This document shows, in pieces, positions 7,623-16,078 of a stretch of DNA of 50,854 nt (the first letter of the stretch is position 1; the number at the start of each line of letters is the position of its first letter). Below the pieces are notes generated by a model that saw only the letters and a list, made by a program, of their open reading frames with translations, had not been told where the DNA came from and did not search any database. Origin of the DNA: Bacilli bacterium (GTDB lineage Bacteria; Bacillota; Bacilli; Bacillales; Amphibacillaceae). The position numbers were made by a program, and so were the translations under genes. The stretch lies in NCBI GenBank assembly GCA_012518125.1, contig JAAYTF010000057.1:1-50854 (forward strand), written 5' to 3'.

Positions 7623-8706
7623 CAATCGGGAAATGATGACAAATCGACAGTTTTTATTTATCGTTTTGTTCACCAATATTTGCGTGACGCCATTTGTCGC
7701 GCCTTCGCTCTTTTTTGCGCATATCGGGCACGGCTCTTATCTTCCGCTCGTCGGAATCTTCTTGTTTACAATCGGTGCAACGTATGTCGCAATTAAGATT
7801 TGTGAGCATTTTAAAGAGGAAAACATCGTCGAATGGAGCCGGTCGCTCTTCGGCAAGTGGTTTGGGACATTGTACGGTTTCGCGGTCATCGTCATCTTTT
7901 ATCTTTGGGGCTATCTCATGATGTATGTCTTTATCGAACTGATCATTTACACGCAGTTGCCGCAAACGTCGCGCATGCTTTTGATTTTTTTCATCCTTGC
8001 CGTGACAGTATACATGCTGCGCCAAGGATTGAGCACGTTCAGCCGCTTTGTCGAGCTGTTTGCCCCTTTGACGCTGCTAATCCTCGTTTTGATCAATGTT
8101 CCTCAGTTTAAAAATGTTTCGTTCCAGCATTTTTTGCCGTTTGAAACATTGCCCGAATACGGCATGGGATATTTCCATTATCAAATCGTTTCGCAATTGT
8201 TCATGTTTCGCGCCGTTTTTATCATATACTTTTTTTACCCATTCATCGAAAAACGGGGGAAGTTGTTCCGTTTTGCAATTCTTGCGACGACGATCAGCGT
8301 GTTGCAAGTTTTCTTGTCGATCATTTTGCCGCTCGGCATTTTCGGAAAAGACTTCGTCAAACGATTGTCTTTTCCATATCAAGAGTCGCTCGAGACGGTG
8401 TCGATCACGATGTTGCCGCTCGACCGCATTTCCATTTTGACGTCAATCATTTGGCAATTGATTATCCTTTACGTCTTGTACGTATCGTTTTTTGCAACCA
8501 TAAGCGGAATCCGATCGATTTTCCGGTTTGAAAGTGAGCGTTGGCTTACGTACAGTCTTCTTACACTTACATTCTTCCTTGCCTTATACCCGTTTTCAAA
8601 AGATTTCATCATCAAAATGATCGTCTATTGGTCGTTTGCCGGGATATTCGTTTTCGGCATCGTGCCGTTTTTCGTGTGGCTTTATGTAAGATCGAAAAAA
8701 GGTTGA
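7612..8706 (+). CDS. Spore germinant receptor subunit B (GerXB, APC-type permease)
   Basis: Encodes a 364-residue polytopic protein with about ten hydrophobic segments, a member of the GerXB/spore germination permease family related to amino acid (APC) transporters. It is the probable germinant-binding subunit. The ORF-track start at 7552 is replaced by the ATG at 7612 (MKINNREMMTNRQF), which overlaps the end of the A gene as is usual for ger operons. Its stop codon overlaps or abuts the C-subunit start, so the three genes are translationally coupled. Confidence 0.92.
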   Translation: MKINNREMMTNRQFLFIVLFTNICVTPFVAPSLFFAHIGHGSYLPLVGIFLFTIGATYVAIKICEHFKEENIVEWSRSLFGKWFGTLYGFAVIVIFYLWGYLMMYVFIELIIYTQLPQTSRMLLIFFILAVTVYMLRQGLSTFSRFVELFAPLTLLILVLINVPQFKNVSFQHFLPFETLPEYGMGYFHYQIVSQLFMFRAVFIIYFFYPFIEKRGKLFRFAILATTISVLQVFLSIILPLGIFGKDFVKRLSFPYQESLETVSITMLPLDRISILTSIIWQLIILYVLYVSFFATISGIRSIFRFESERWLTYSLLTLTFFLALYPFSKDFIIKMIVYWSFAGIFVFGIVPFFVWLYVRSKKG

Positions 8707-8711
8707 TGGTC

Positions 8712-9785
8712 ATGAAAAAAATCACGTTGCTACTCGTTGCCGTACTGTTGCTGTTGAGCGGTTGCGTCGGCGTGTATGAAATCAAACATCAAAGTTTCAT
8801 CACCGCGATGGCAATCCAGCTGGAAGAAGAAGAGAATCGGATTAAAGTGAGCGTGTTGGAGCTCGTCACCGAACCGTTGGACACCGTTTCGGAAAACAGC
8901 GAACAATCAACGGGAAATGTTCGCTCGCGCATCATCACCGTTACGTGCAAACAGTTTCCCGATTGCATGGAGCGGATCCGCGCAAGTTTGTCGACCCGTT
9001 TCGTCTTGGATAAAATGAAGTTCATCATTTTCCATGAAACGATTTTGGAGCACGGCATCAAAGAGATCATGGAATATTTTTTTCAAATCGGCATCGTCGA
9101 ATTGACTGCGGTGCTTTTCAGCACGACGCAGGACGGCGAGGAATTTTTGCAAAACGAAGGCGGAACGACGTTGACACGGGTTATCAGCGGCCGGCAGTTT
9201 CATCCGGATCTTTTCCCGGTGAACATTTGGGAATTTGCACCTTGGATGTATTCCGACTTAAAAAGCAACGTGCTGACGTCGTTATCGGTCATCAAACAAG
9301 AAGATGAACAAATGGAAGAGATGTTGCAAATCGAAGGGTTGAATTTTTTGCGGAAAGACAAGTTGGCTTTTTCGCTTCCTCAAGAAGACAAACGATGGAT
9401 CCATTTGTTTTTCAATAAAAACAAACGCGATTTGACGTATTTGTTGAAAGACGAATCACTCGTCTTCAAAGTGCGCAAACAGTGGATCAAAATGGATGTT
9501 ACCAAAAAACGCGTCAAATTGAATGTCAAATTGGTCGGCTGGCTGCTCGTCGATGAAGAAGACCCGGACATCGATACGTTGGAGCGGGAAGTCGAAAAAG
9601 AAATGGAAGAAAAATTGCAGCGCATCATCGATGAAACGAAGGCGAACGGCGTCGACATCGTCGGCATCGGCGAAAAATTCCGAGTGAAAAATTGGGATAC
9701 AAAAGATTGGGATGAGAAACTAAAACAATTGGATATCGTGGTGGAAGTTGACGCGCAAGTGTTGTCGGGATTCGGGATGGAATGA
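8712..9785 (+). CDS. Spore germination lipoprotein subunit C (GerXC)
   Basis: Encodes about 357 residues of a GerXC-family lipoprotein. A signal peptide (MKKITLLLVAVLLLLSGC) ends in the lipobox LLSGC, predicting diacylglyceryl modification of the Cys by Lgt and anchoring outside the spore inner membrane. The rest is soluble and acidic, including the charged segment EREVEKEMEEKLQ typical of the C-terminal domain. The ATG at 8712 is about nine bases from AAGG; the ATG at 8706 is also possible. It is the last gene of the ger operon. No clear terminator follows before the next gene. Confidence 0.93.
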   Translation: MKKITLLLVAVLLLLSGCVGVYEIKHQSFITAMAIQLEEEENRIKVSVLELVTEPLDTVSENSEQSTGNVRSRIITVTCKQFPDCMERIRASLSTRFVLDKMKFIIFHETILEHGIKEIMEYFFQIGIVELTAVLFSTTQDGEEFLQNEGGTTLTRVISGRQFHPDLFPVNIWEFAPWMYSDLKSNVLTSLSVIKQEDEQMEEMLQIEGLNFLRKDKLAFSLPQEDKRWIHLFFNKNKRDLTYLLKDESLVFKVRKQWIKMDVTKKRVKLNVKLVGWLLVDEEDPDIDTLEREVEKEMEEKLQRIIDETKANGVDIVGIGEKFRVKNWDTKDWDEKLKQLDIVVEVDAQVLSGFGME

Positions 9786-9906
9786 GTCTTACGGAAAAGT
9801 GAAACATTCACATATATGCCTAATAAAGGAAAAACCCGATTCGCGTTTTCGATTATAATAGGAATAGAAACATGTCGCTTTTTGTGGCGTAAAGGGGGAA
9901 TACGGC

Positions 9907-10866
9907 ATGTTGAAAAAAAGGAAGTTTTATTGGTTCATAACCGTTTTTGTGCTTGCGCTTTTTGTCGCAAATTATACAATCGGCCACTATTTTTATTCGT
10001 TGGTCATCGAACGCGGTCCGAAAGATTTTTTAAAAGGGAACAAAGATTTGGAAGTTTCGGCGGAGACGCTCGAACATTTTTTGGAAGGCGATTGGATCGC
10101 ATGGACGAAAGAACAGCCGTTTGAAGAATGGCACATGACGTCATTCGATGGTTTGGAACTAATCGGCTACTATTTGAAAGCGAAAGAACCTTCAAATAAA
10201 ACGGTCGTATTTGCGCACGGCTATTTGGGACGTGCCTTTGACATGGGGTTGTTCGGCCAATATTACTATGAACATCTCGGATTCAATCTCTTCACCCCCG
10301 ATTTGCGCGGACATGGGAAAAGCGAGGGCGAATATTATGGTTTTGGCTGGCACGACCGCCTCGACCTCATCGACTGGATTGAACTGTTAATTGAAAAAGA
10401 AGGCGAAAATCAGGAAATCATTTTGCACGGATTGTCGATGGGAGCGGCTGCGGTGTTGATGGCAAGCGGTGAGCAACTGCCGGAACAAGTGAAAGGGATC
10501 ATTGCCGACAGTGCGTACACGTCCGTATACGATCTATTCGCTTATCAAATCAAACGGATGTTTCATTTGCCGCCGTTTCCATTTTTGCCGACGACAAGCG
10601 TCATCACGAAACAGCGGGCCAATTACACATTTGAGGAAGCTTCCGCATTGGAACAAGTGAAAAAGGCGACCGTACCCGTTTTATTGATCCACGGCGGCGG
10701 CGATACGTTCGTTCCGACGGAGATGAGCCAAGAACTTTATGATGCAATCGCTGTTGAAAAAGAAATCGTCATCTTCCCGGAAGCGAATCACGGTGAAGCG
10801 GTCGTCATGCATCGGGAAAAATTTTTGAAAACGATCACCGCCTTTGTCGAAAAATTAATATCTTGA
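9907..10866 (+). CDS. Membrane-anchored alpha/beta hydrolase
   Basis: Encodes a 319-residue alpha/beta-hydrolase with one N-terminal transmembrane anchor (about 6-30). The fold markers are visible: oxyanion-loop HGYLG, nucleophile elbow GLSMGA (Ser about 180), acid GGGDTFVP and His ANHGEA near the end. It resembles the YqkD-type serine aminopeptidase-like hydrolases of Bacillus. A ribosome site (AAAGGGGG) precedes the ATG. The substrate is unknown. It is a single gene ending at a strong hairpin terminator and convergent with dat. Confidence 0.85.
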   Translation: MLKKRKFYWFITVFVLALFVANYTIGHYFYSLVIERGPKDFLKGNKDLEVSAETLEHFLEGDWIAWTKEQPFEEWHMTSFDGLELIGYYLKAKEPSNKTVVFAHGYLGRAFDMGLFGQYYYEHLGFNLFTPDLRGHGKSEGEYYGFGWHDRLDLIDWIELLIEKEGENQEIILHGLSMGAAAVLMASGEQLPEQVKGIIADSAYTSVYDLFAYQIKRMFHLPPFPFLPTTSVITKQRANYTFEEASALEQVKKATVPVLLIHGGGDTFVPTEMSQELYDAIAVEKEIVIFPEANHGEAVVMHREKFLKTITAFVEKLIS

Positions 10867-10875
10867 AATGAACAT

Positions 10876-10926
10876 GCTCCGATCACCGTAAAAGTCCCCT
10901 TTTACGATAATCGGAGCCAATTTTTT
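10876..10926 (+). terminator. Terminator after the alpha/beta hydrolase gene
   Basis: GCTCCGAT...CGTAAAAG pairs with CTTTTACG...ATCGGAGC in a long, nearly perfect hairpin followed by a T run. It sits directly against the stop of the convergent dat gene. Confidence 0.88.
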
Positions 10927-10927
10927 G

Positions 10928-11791
10928 TCATCGCGACACTTCTTCTTGGACGATTGCGGCGTCTTTTTCATATTCCTTCTGCAACCGGCGCGTGATTTCG
11001 CCAGGCTTGCCTTCGCCAATAGTCATGTCGTTCACTTGGACGATCGCCATGATTTCCGAAGTGCTGCTCGTCAAAAACATTTCGTCCGCTTTTTCGATGT
11101 CGCTGACGTGAAACGGTTCTTCGCGGACGTTTATGCCTAGTTCATTGGCGAAATGAATGACCCGAGACCGGACGCAGCCGCTTAAAATGTATTTCGATTC
11201 CGGATGGGTGTAGATGACGTCGTCTTTTACGAGGAAAATATTTGATGAACTGCCTTCCGTCACCACGTTGTCCCGATGCAAGATCGCTTCGAACGCGCCT
11301 CGGTCGGCCGCTAGCTGTTTTGCCAACACGTTGGGCAACAAGTTCAAGCTTTTGATGTAGCAATTGTCCCAACGTTCATCCTTTAACGTGATCGCTTTTA
11401 CCCCTTTTTCCAGCAGTTCGATCGGCCGTTTTTTCCGTTTCACATAAGCGTATATGTTCGGTTCGACGTTTTCCGGGAAAAGGTGATCACGGGCAGCGGA
11501 ACCTCTTGTCACTTGCAAGTAAATGAAGGCATCTTCGTCAACTTTGTTTCGTTCGACGATATTTTTTAGTGCGCCCTTCACTTCTTCTGGAGTGAAATTG
11601 AGCGTGATGCGGATCGATTCTAACGAGCGGTATAACCGATCGATATGTTCATCCAACAAATACATATCGCCTCGGTATACGCGGATCACTTCGTAGACGC
11701 CATCGCCAAATTGCAAACCTCTTTCTTCGAGAGGGAACATTAAACTGTCTTTATGGAGATATTTTCCTTTTGACCAAACGATTGGATACAT
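10928..11791 (-). CDS. dat: D-amino acid (D-alanine) aminotransferase
   Basis: Encodes a 287-residue fold-type IV PLP aminotransferase, which converts D-alanine plus 2-oxoglutarate to pyruvate plus D-glutamate and so can supply D-Glu for peptidoglycan. The PLP lysine lies in YIKSLNLLPNVLAKQ (about Lys145), and the family motifs LQFGDGVYEVIRVY and TEGSSSNIFLV are present. Its length matches D-AAT of Bacillus. The ATG at 11791 with upstream GGGGG is preferred to the TTG at 11794. It is divergent from queG and appears monocistronic. Branched-chain aminotransferase is less likely because of the overall similarity to D-AAT. Confidence 0.93.
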   Translation of the reverse strand: MYPIVWSKGKYLHKDSLMFPLEERGLQFGDGVYEVIRVYRGDMYLLDEHIDRLYRSLESIRITLNFTPEEVKGALKNIVERNKVDEDAFIYLQVTRGSAARDHLFPENVEPNIYAYVKRKKRPIELLEKGVKAITLKDERWDNCYIKSLNLLPNVLAKQLAADRGAFEAILHRDNVVTEGSSSNIFLVKDDVIYTHPESKYILSGCVRSRVIHFANELGINVREEPFHVSDIEKADEMFLTSSTSEIMAIVQVNDMTIGEGKPGEITRRLQKEYEKDAAIVQEEVSR

Positions 11792-11957
11792 CAAGGAGCC
11801 CCCTTACATATTCGTATTGTACATCTTATTCATCAAAAAGTAAATTTAGTAAAAAAAGTTCGCCGCTTTGTTTGATTTTGGAAAAATATATGATTCAATT
11901 TTTCCGGCGAAACATGATATAGTAATTACGAACCGAAAACGGATCGGAGGTGGCGCC

Positions 11958-13091
11958 ATGAACGAGTTTGCGGGGTTGAAAGAAGAAATCGTCGCCTACA
12001 GCAAAACGATCGGCATCGACAAGATCGGCTTTACGACGGCGGATGTGTTCGCTGAATTGAAGGAGCGGCTCATCACACAGGAAAAATTGAATTACCAGTC
12101 CGGTTTTGAAAAAGGGACGGTCGAAGAACGGACGGAACCGCGCCGCTTATTGCCCGGCGCCCAATCGATCATCGCCATTGCGCTTGCGTATCCGACGAAG
12201 ATGAAAGATGCACCGAAAAGTTCGCCCGGAAACCGCCGCGGCATTTTTTCCCGTTCGTCCTGGGGCACAGATTACCATATCGTCTTAGAAGACAAGTTGA
12301 AAAAGCTCGCAGCATTCATCGCCGAAAAAGTCGACGATTTTCAATATAAAATCATGGTCGATACCGGCGAACTGAGCGACCGCGCGGTGGCCGAACGGGC
12401 AGGGATCGGCTTCAGCGGGAAAAATTGTTCGATCATCACCGAAGAGTACGGCTCATTCGTCTATTTGGGGGAAATGATCACGAACATCCCGTTTCAACCG
12501 GACAAGCCGGTGGAGCTAAGCTGCGGCGATTGCCGCATATGCCTCGATGCGTGTCCGACGGGGGCGCTCGTTCAAGGCGGCCAGCTCGATGCGAAACGTT
12601 GTTTATCGTACTTGTCGCAGACGAAAGTGAATTTGCCCGAGCCGTTCAAAGAAAAGTTGGGGACGCGACTGTACGGCTGTGACACGTGCCAATTGGTCTG
12701 CCCGTACAACAAACATGTCGATTTCCATCTGCATCCGGAATTTGAACCGGAGCCGGAAGTGGCCAAACCGCTGCTCATTCCGATGTTACAAAAATCGAAT
12801 CGCGAATTTCGCGAAATGTTCGGGCATGTATCCGGATTTTGGCGCGGCAAAAATCCGCTGCAACGCAATGCGATCATTGCACTGGCGCATTACAAAGACG
12901 AAACGGCGGTCGACGTCTTGTATGATTTGCTCATCAACGATGTTCGTCCGATGATCCGTGAGACGGCGGCTTGGGCGCTTGGAAAAATCGGTACGGAAAA
13001 AGCGAAAGCATTGTTGCAGCAAGCATTGGACAAAGTAGATGAAGCAAATGTACAACATGAAATTAAAAACGCGTTAAAACGAATCGAATAA
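11958..13091 (+). CDS. queG: Epoxyqueuosine reductase QueG
   Basis: Encodes a 377-residue cobalamin- and [4Fe-4S]-dependent reductase that makes queuosine from epoxyqueuosine at tRNA position 34. A conserved N-terminal domain is followed by two ferredoxin-like cluster motifs (CGDCRICLDACPTGA and CDTCQLVCPYN, about 185-250). The C-terminus has HEAT-like repeats (VRPMIRETAAWALGKIG), seen in Bacillus-type QueG. The ATG at 11958 behind GGAGGTGG replaces the ORF-track start. The next gene is another wobble-base modifier, trmL, 31 bases downstream and probably co-transcribed. Confidence 0.95.
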   Translation: MNEFAGLKEEIVAYSKTIGIDKIGFTTADVFAELKERLITQEKLNYQSGFEKGTVEERTEPRRLLPGAQSIIAIALAYPTKMKDAPKSSPGNRRGIFSRSSWGTDYHIVLEDKLKKLAAFIAEKVDDFQYKIMVDTGELSDRAVAERAGIGFSGKNCSIITEEYGSFVYLGEMITNIPFQPDKPVELSCGDCRICLDACPTGALVQGGQLDAKRCLSYLSQTKVNLPEPFKEKLGTRLYGCDTCQLVCPYNKHVDFHLHPEFEPEPEVAKPLLIPMLQKSNREFREMFGHVSGFWRGKNPLQRNAIIALAHYKDETAVDVLYDLLINDVRPMIRETAAWALGKIGTEKAKALLQQALDKVDEANVQHEIKNALKRIE

Positions 13092-13122
13092 CAAACAATC
13101 GGGATAGAAAGAGGGAGTTTGT

Positions 13123-13596
13123 ATGCCGCTAAATGTCGTATTGTATCAACCAGAGATCCCAGCCAATACAGGCAATATTGCACGTACTTGCCTGGCGACA
13201 AATGCGGAATTGCATTTGATCCATCCGCTCGGTTTTTCCACGGACGACAAAATGGTCAAACGCGCTGGGCTTGACTATTGGCATCACGTGACGATCCACG
13301 AATACGAATCGATCGAGGAACTGTACGAGAAGTATCCTGATGGGGAATTTTGTTATATCGAAAATTACGGCACGAAAAGTTACGTCGACTACGATTTCAG
13401 CGATGCTGAAAAAGACTGGTTTTTCGTTTTCGGCAGTGAAACGCGCGGCATTCCGAAAGAAGTGATCGAAGGCAAGGAAGATCGCTGTTTACGCATACCG
13501 ATGACGGACAAAGTCCGTTCGTTGAATTTGTCCAACACCGCCGCCATCATCGTCTACGAAGCGTTGCGGCAACAACATTTTCCAAATTTGAAATGA
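13123..13596 (+). CDS. trmL: tRNA (cytidine/uridine-34-2'-O)-methyltransferase TrmL
   Basis: Encodes a 157-residue SPOUT-class methyltransferase that 2'-O-methylates the wobble base of tRNA-Leu using SAM. The three SPOUT motifs are visible: PANTGNIARTC near the N-terminus, FVFGSETRGIP in the middle and LNLSNTAAIIVYEALRQ forming the trefoil knot near the end. The length is typical of the minimal TrmL/CspR family. It follows queG closely and ends at a strong terminator. Confidence 0.95.
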   Translation: MPLNVVLYQPEIPANTGNIARTCLATNAELHLIHPLGFSTDDKMVKRAGLDYWHHVTIHEYESIEELYEKYPDGEFCYIENYGTKSYVDYDFSDAEKDWFFVFGSETRGIPKEVIEGKEDRCLRIPMTDKVRSLNLSNTAAIIVYEALRQQHFPNLK

Positions 13597-13603
13597 AAAC
13601 AAG

Positions 13604-13638
13604 AAAAACGTCATGCAATCGAATTACATGACGTTTTT
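13604..13638. terminator. Terminator between trmL and the small peptide gene
   Basis: AAAAACGTCATG pairs perfectly with CATGACGTTTTT across an 11-base loop. T runs on both strands let it serve trmL and the convergent small gene. Confidence 0.9.
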
Positions 13639-13640
13639 CG

Positions 13641-13742
13641 TTATTGGTTATTTTTTGGCACTCCTGGTTTTGATTCATAGGCAGACGAGAAGAAACTAGC
13701 GACAAAGACAGCGGTCATGCCCAAAATTAAGATTAGTTTCAT
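13641..13742 (-). CDS. 33-residue small membrane or secreted peptide (unlisted ORF)
   Basis: Below the ORF-track size limit. The minus strand carries an ideal ribosome site, AGGAGGAGACAT, directly before an ATG that opens a 33-codon frame: MKLILILGMTAVFVASFF... then a short polar tail ending PKNNQ. It is one hydrophobic helix after a single Lys, like a small membrane peptide or an uncleaved signal anchor. A bidirectional terminator follows the stop. The strong ribosome site, the coherent hydrophobic profile and the terminator argue for a real gene. I do not recognise the family. Confidence 0.65.
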   Translation of the reverse strand: MKLILILGMTAVFVASFFSSAYESKPGVPKNNQ

Positions 13743-13920
13743 TATGTCTCCTCCTAATATGTATATCGTACCCAGATGGACAAAGGATGATTCTTTTTAT
13801 ATTATACACGTTTGCTGACGATTTGTTAAATCATATCATCCGTTTGTGCCCATTTAGTTGTGGAACGTAAGCGAGGCGGAACGCAAAAATGAAAAGGACA
13901 TTCAGGCATCATTTTTGTGA

Positions 13921-13949
13921 TTGACTTTTCCATTATTTGTGTATATATT
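13921..13949 (+). promoter_or_regulatory. Sigma-A promoter of the ATP sulfurylase-like gene
   Basis: TTGACT (13921-13926), a 17-base spacer and TATATT (13944-13949) predict a start near 13956 and a leader of about 67 bases. Confidence 0.75.
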
Positions 13950-13986
13950 TAAAAGTAATTTAAAAGCGATAAAGTTTTGGTTGGAT

Positions 13987-14000
13987 TGTAAGCGATTACA
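13987..14000 (+). promoter_or_regulatory. cre (CcpA operator) in the leader of the ATP sulfurylase-like gene
   Basis: TGTAAGCGATTACA fits the cre consensus TGWAANCGNTNWCA at all defined positions and is nearly palindromic. It lies about 30-45 bases after the predicted transcription start and just before the ribosome site, a position that would block elongation when CcpA is bound. Confidence 0.7.
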
Positions 14001-14022
14001 TCGTTTGAAGGGGGATGGTTCG

Positions 14023-15741
14023 ATGGACATTTCGCTTTTGTCGAAAGAAGAAACATTTAAAGACTTACCGCAAACGCCGCACGGCGGGAAGCTGGTTTAT
14101 TCGGTCGCATCGGGGGACGAACTGGAACATTGGTTGGAAAAAGCGAAGCGATTGCCGAAAATCATGGTCGATTTGGAAGCGGTCATCACGATCGAAATGA
14201 TTGCCACCGGGGTTTTATCGCCAAATGACGGGTTTATGAATGAAAAGAATTATAAATCCGTCTTGAAGCACGGCCGCCTGGCGAACGGCATCATTTGGCC
14301 GGTGCCGTTGAGTTTTGCGCCGATCGGCAGAAGGAACGAAGAAGTCATCAAGAGTTTGTCGCTCGGCGATGAGGTGATATTGGTCGATGAACAAGAAACG
14401 CCGATCGCCGTGTTGACGATCGAAGACATTTTCGCATATGACAAAGAAGAGCGAGCACGGCATTTGTTCGGCACGACCGACCGCAATCACCCGGGCGTGG
14501 ATTCGATTTATCGCAGAATGGGCGATACGGCTTTGGCCGGCCCGATCAAATTGCTGAAACGGGCCGATTGGGGGCCGTTTGAAAAGTTGCGCATGGAGCC
14601 GAAAGATACGTGGAAACTGTTTTATGAAGAAAAGCGATTCCAATCGGTCGGCGGTTTTATCACCGGCGCAAACCCGCTGCATCGCGGCCACGAATATATC
14701 CATAAAAATGCGCTCGAAGAATTGGACGGTCTGTTCATCCAACCGCTCGTCGAAATGGCAAAGCGGGAATATACGCGGCATGAATTCCGGATGCTCGCTT
14801 ATCGGACGGTGATTGACGAATATTATCCGAAAGATCGCACCATCCTGGCGCCGTTACGTGTCACATACATTTTTGCCGGCCCCCGCGAAGCCGTGCTGCA
14901 CGCCCTCATCATGAAAAACTACGGCTGCACACACGCCTTGATCGGCAGGGATCACGCCGGAATCGGCGATTATTACGACAAATACGCAAGCCATAAGATT
15001 TTTGAAGAATTCACCCCTGAAGATTTGGGCATCGACGTAAGGCTGTTTTACGAAGTGTTTTATTGCACGCGCTGCAACAGCCCGGCGACGCAGCAGACTT
15101 GTCCGCACGACGACAGGTACCGCATCAACATCTCCGGAACGGGTATTAGGGAAATGTTGCGCCACGGTTTCTTGCCGCCGAAAGAAATCGTCCGTCCGGA
15201 ATCGGCGCGCATCGCCATGCAAGGAGTGCAGCCGAAAGGGACTGACGAAAACAACGAAGCGACTTTGCCTGTCGGAAAAACGATCAAAAGCATTTTCCCG
15301 TATTATTTGAATTATCGCCGCCTCGGGGGCGCTGAACGTACAAACGAGTTGAAAATGGAGCAATTGACGATCGACGATTTGGAAGCGGCGATCTTGGATG
15401 TCCGTGAAAATGCGGATAAAATTTACCGTGAAATTTTTGAAGAATTCAGCTACGCAGCCGATTTGAACCGAAATGCGCAGCCGAGATGGAAAACGGTTGC
15501 ACGAAAAGAGATGCATAAACAGCAAGCGATCGTCATTTCCGATTTGGAAGAAAAAGTGAAGCAAGCACCGGAAACGGCATCCGATGAATTCATGTACCAA
15601 GACAAGAAAGAGGCCGAAAAAGAATTGGCTGTCGCCAAACAGATATTGGAGCAGATTCCGCAAGCGCTCGAAGAAGAGGACTTGAAATATCGCATTTGGA
15701 ATCCGCTGCCGTATCACCGCTATCGCGGCAGCGATGAATAA
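14023..15741 (+). CDS. ATP sulfurylase (sulfate adenylyltransferase) homologue with C-terminal extension
   Basis: Encodes 572 residues. About 1-395 is an ATP sulfurylase: an N-terminal PUA-like domain, the HxGH nucleotidyltransferase motif (NPLHRGHEY), FAGPREAVLHA, IGRDHAGIGDYY and the Cys-rich block FYCTRCNSPATQQTC before ISGTGIREML. However, the usual FQTRNP substrate loop reads FITGANP, so the conserved Gln and Arg that contact sulfate and ATP are missing and one residue is added. About 180 extra charged, helical residues follow (roughly 395-572) that I do not recognise; ordinary Sat is about 390. The ATG at 14023 follows GAAGGGGG. No cysC, cysH or sulfite reductase gene is near. Activity on sulfate is therefore uncertain. 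Confidence 0.8.
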   Translation: MDISLLSKEETFKDLPQTPHGGKLVYSVASGDELEHWLEKAKRLPKIMVDLEAVITIEMIATGVLSPNDGFMNEKNYKSVLKHGRLANGIIWPVPLSFAPIGRRNEEVIKSLSLGDEVILVDEQETPIAVLTIEDIFAYDKEERARHLFGTTDRNHPGVDSIYRRMGDTALAGPIKLLKRADWGPFEKLRMEPKDTWKLFYEEKRFQSVGGFITGANPLHRGHEYIHKNALEELDGLFIQPLVEMAKREYTRHEFRMLAYRTVIDEYYPKDRTILAPLRVTYIFAGPREAVLHALIMKNYGCTHALIGRDHAGIGDYYDKYASHKIFEEFTPEDLGIDVRLFYEVFYCTRCNSPATQQTCPHDDRYRINISGTGIREMLRHGFLPPKEIVRPESARIAMQGVQPKGTDENNEATLPVGKTIKSIFPYYLNYRRLGGAERTNELKMEQLTIDDLEAAILDVRENADKIYREIFEEFSYAADLNRNAQPRWKTVARKEMHKQQAIVISDLEEKVKQAPETASDEFMYQDKKEAEKELAVAKQILEQIPQALEEEDLKYRIWNPLPYHRYRGSDE

Positions 15742-15751
15742 CCGGAAACAA

Positions 15752-15803
15752 GGGTTCGCTAAAGCGTGCATAAAGCGTCGCTTTACGGCGGGCTCTTTTT
15801 TTT
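15752..15803 (+). terminator. Terminator of the ATP sulfurylase-like gene
   Basis: GGGTTCGCTAAAGCG pairs with CGCTTTACGGCGGGCTC, with several G-U pairs, and a run of eight T residues follows. Confidence 0.85.
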
Positions 15804-15986
15804 CGCACCATTCCATTAAGAAATTGAAATCAGGAAATATAATAAAAATTTATAGGAAAAAAGTTTTCTTTTAACGTTAACTTATAAAGTTATAGTCCTA
15901 AAAAATGAAAATTTAAATAATTCCTAAAAATTAGAATCTTAATATTCAAACAAGCAGAAAACGTGCGATATTAAAGATGTTATTGG
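15804..15986. other. AT-rich intergenic stretch upstream of odhA
   Basis: This stretch, more AT-rich than its neighbours, holds several short A and T tracts and an imperfect palindrome around AACTTATAAAGTT (about 15879-15891). I see no open frame with a ribosome site and no known operator. It may be an UP-element-like or regulator-binding region for odhA. Confidence 0.4.
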
Positions 15987-16015
15987 TTGCTCATAACCAT
16001 TTACAGTTCTATAAT
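15987..16015 (+). promoter_or_regulatory. Probable sigma-A promoter of odhAB
   Basis: TTGCTC (15987-15992), a 17-base spacer and TATAAT (16010-16015) lie about 65 bases before the odhA start. Confidence 0.6.
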
Positions 16016-16078
16016 GAAACATGAGTGATATTATTCCGTTTGGTACGGGCAAGTCAATATCTAATGGGGGTATATAAT

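Noticed and set aside
14854-15816. 320-codon minus-strand ORF opposite the ATP sulfurylase-like gene
   Set aside because: Shadow frame with Phe/Arg-rich translation and no start signal; it also crosses the terminator.
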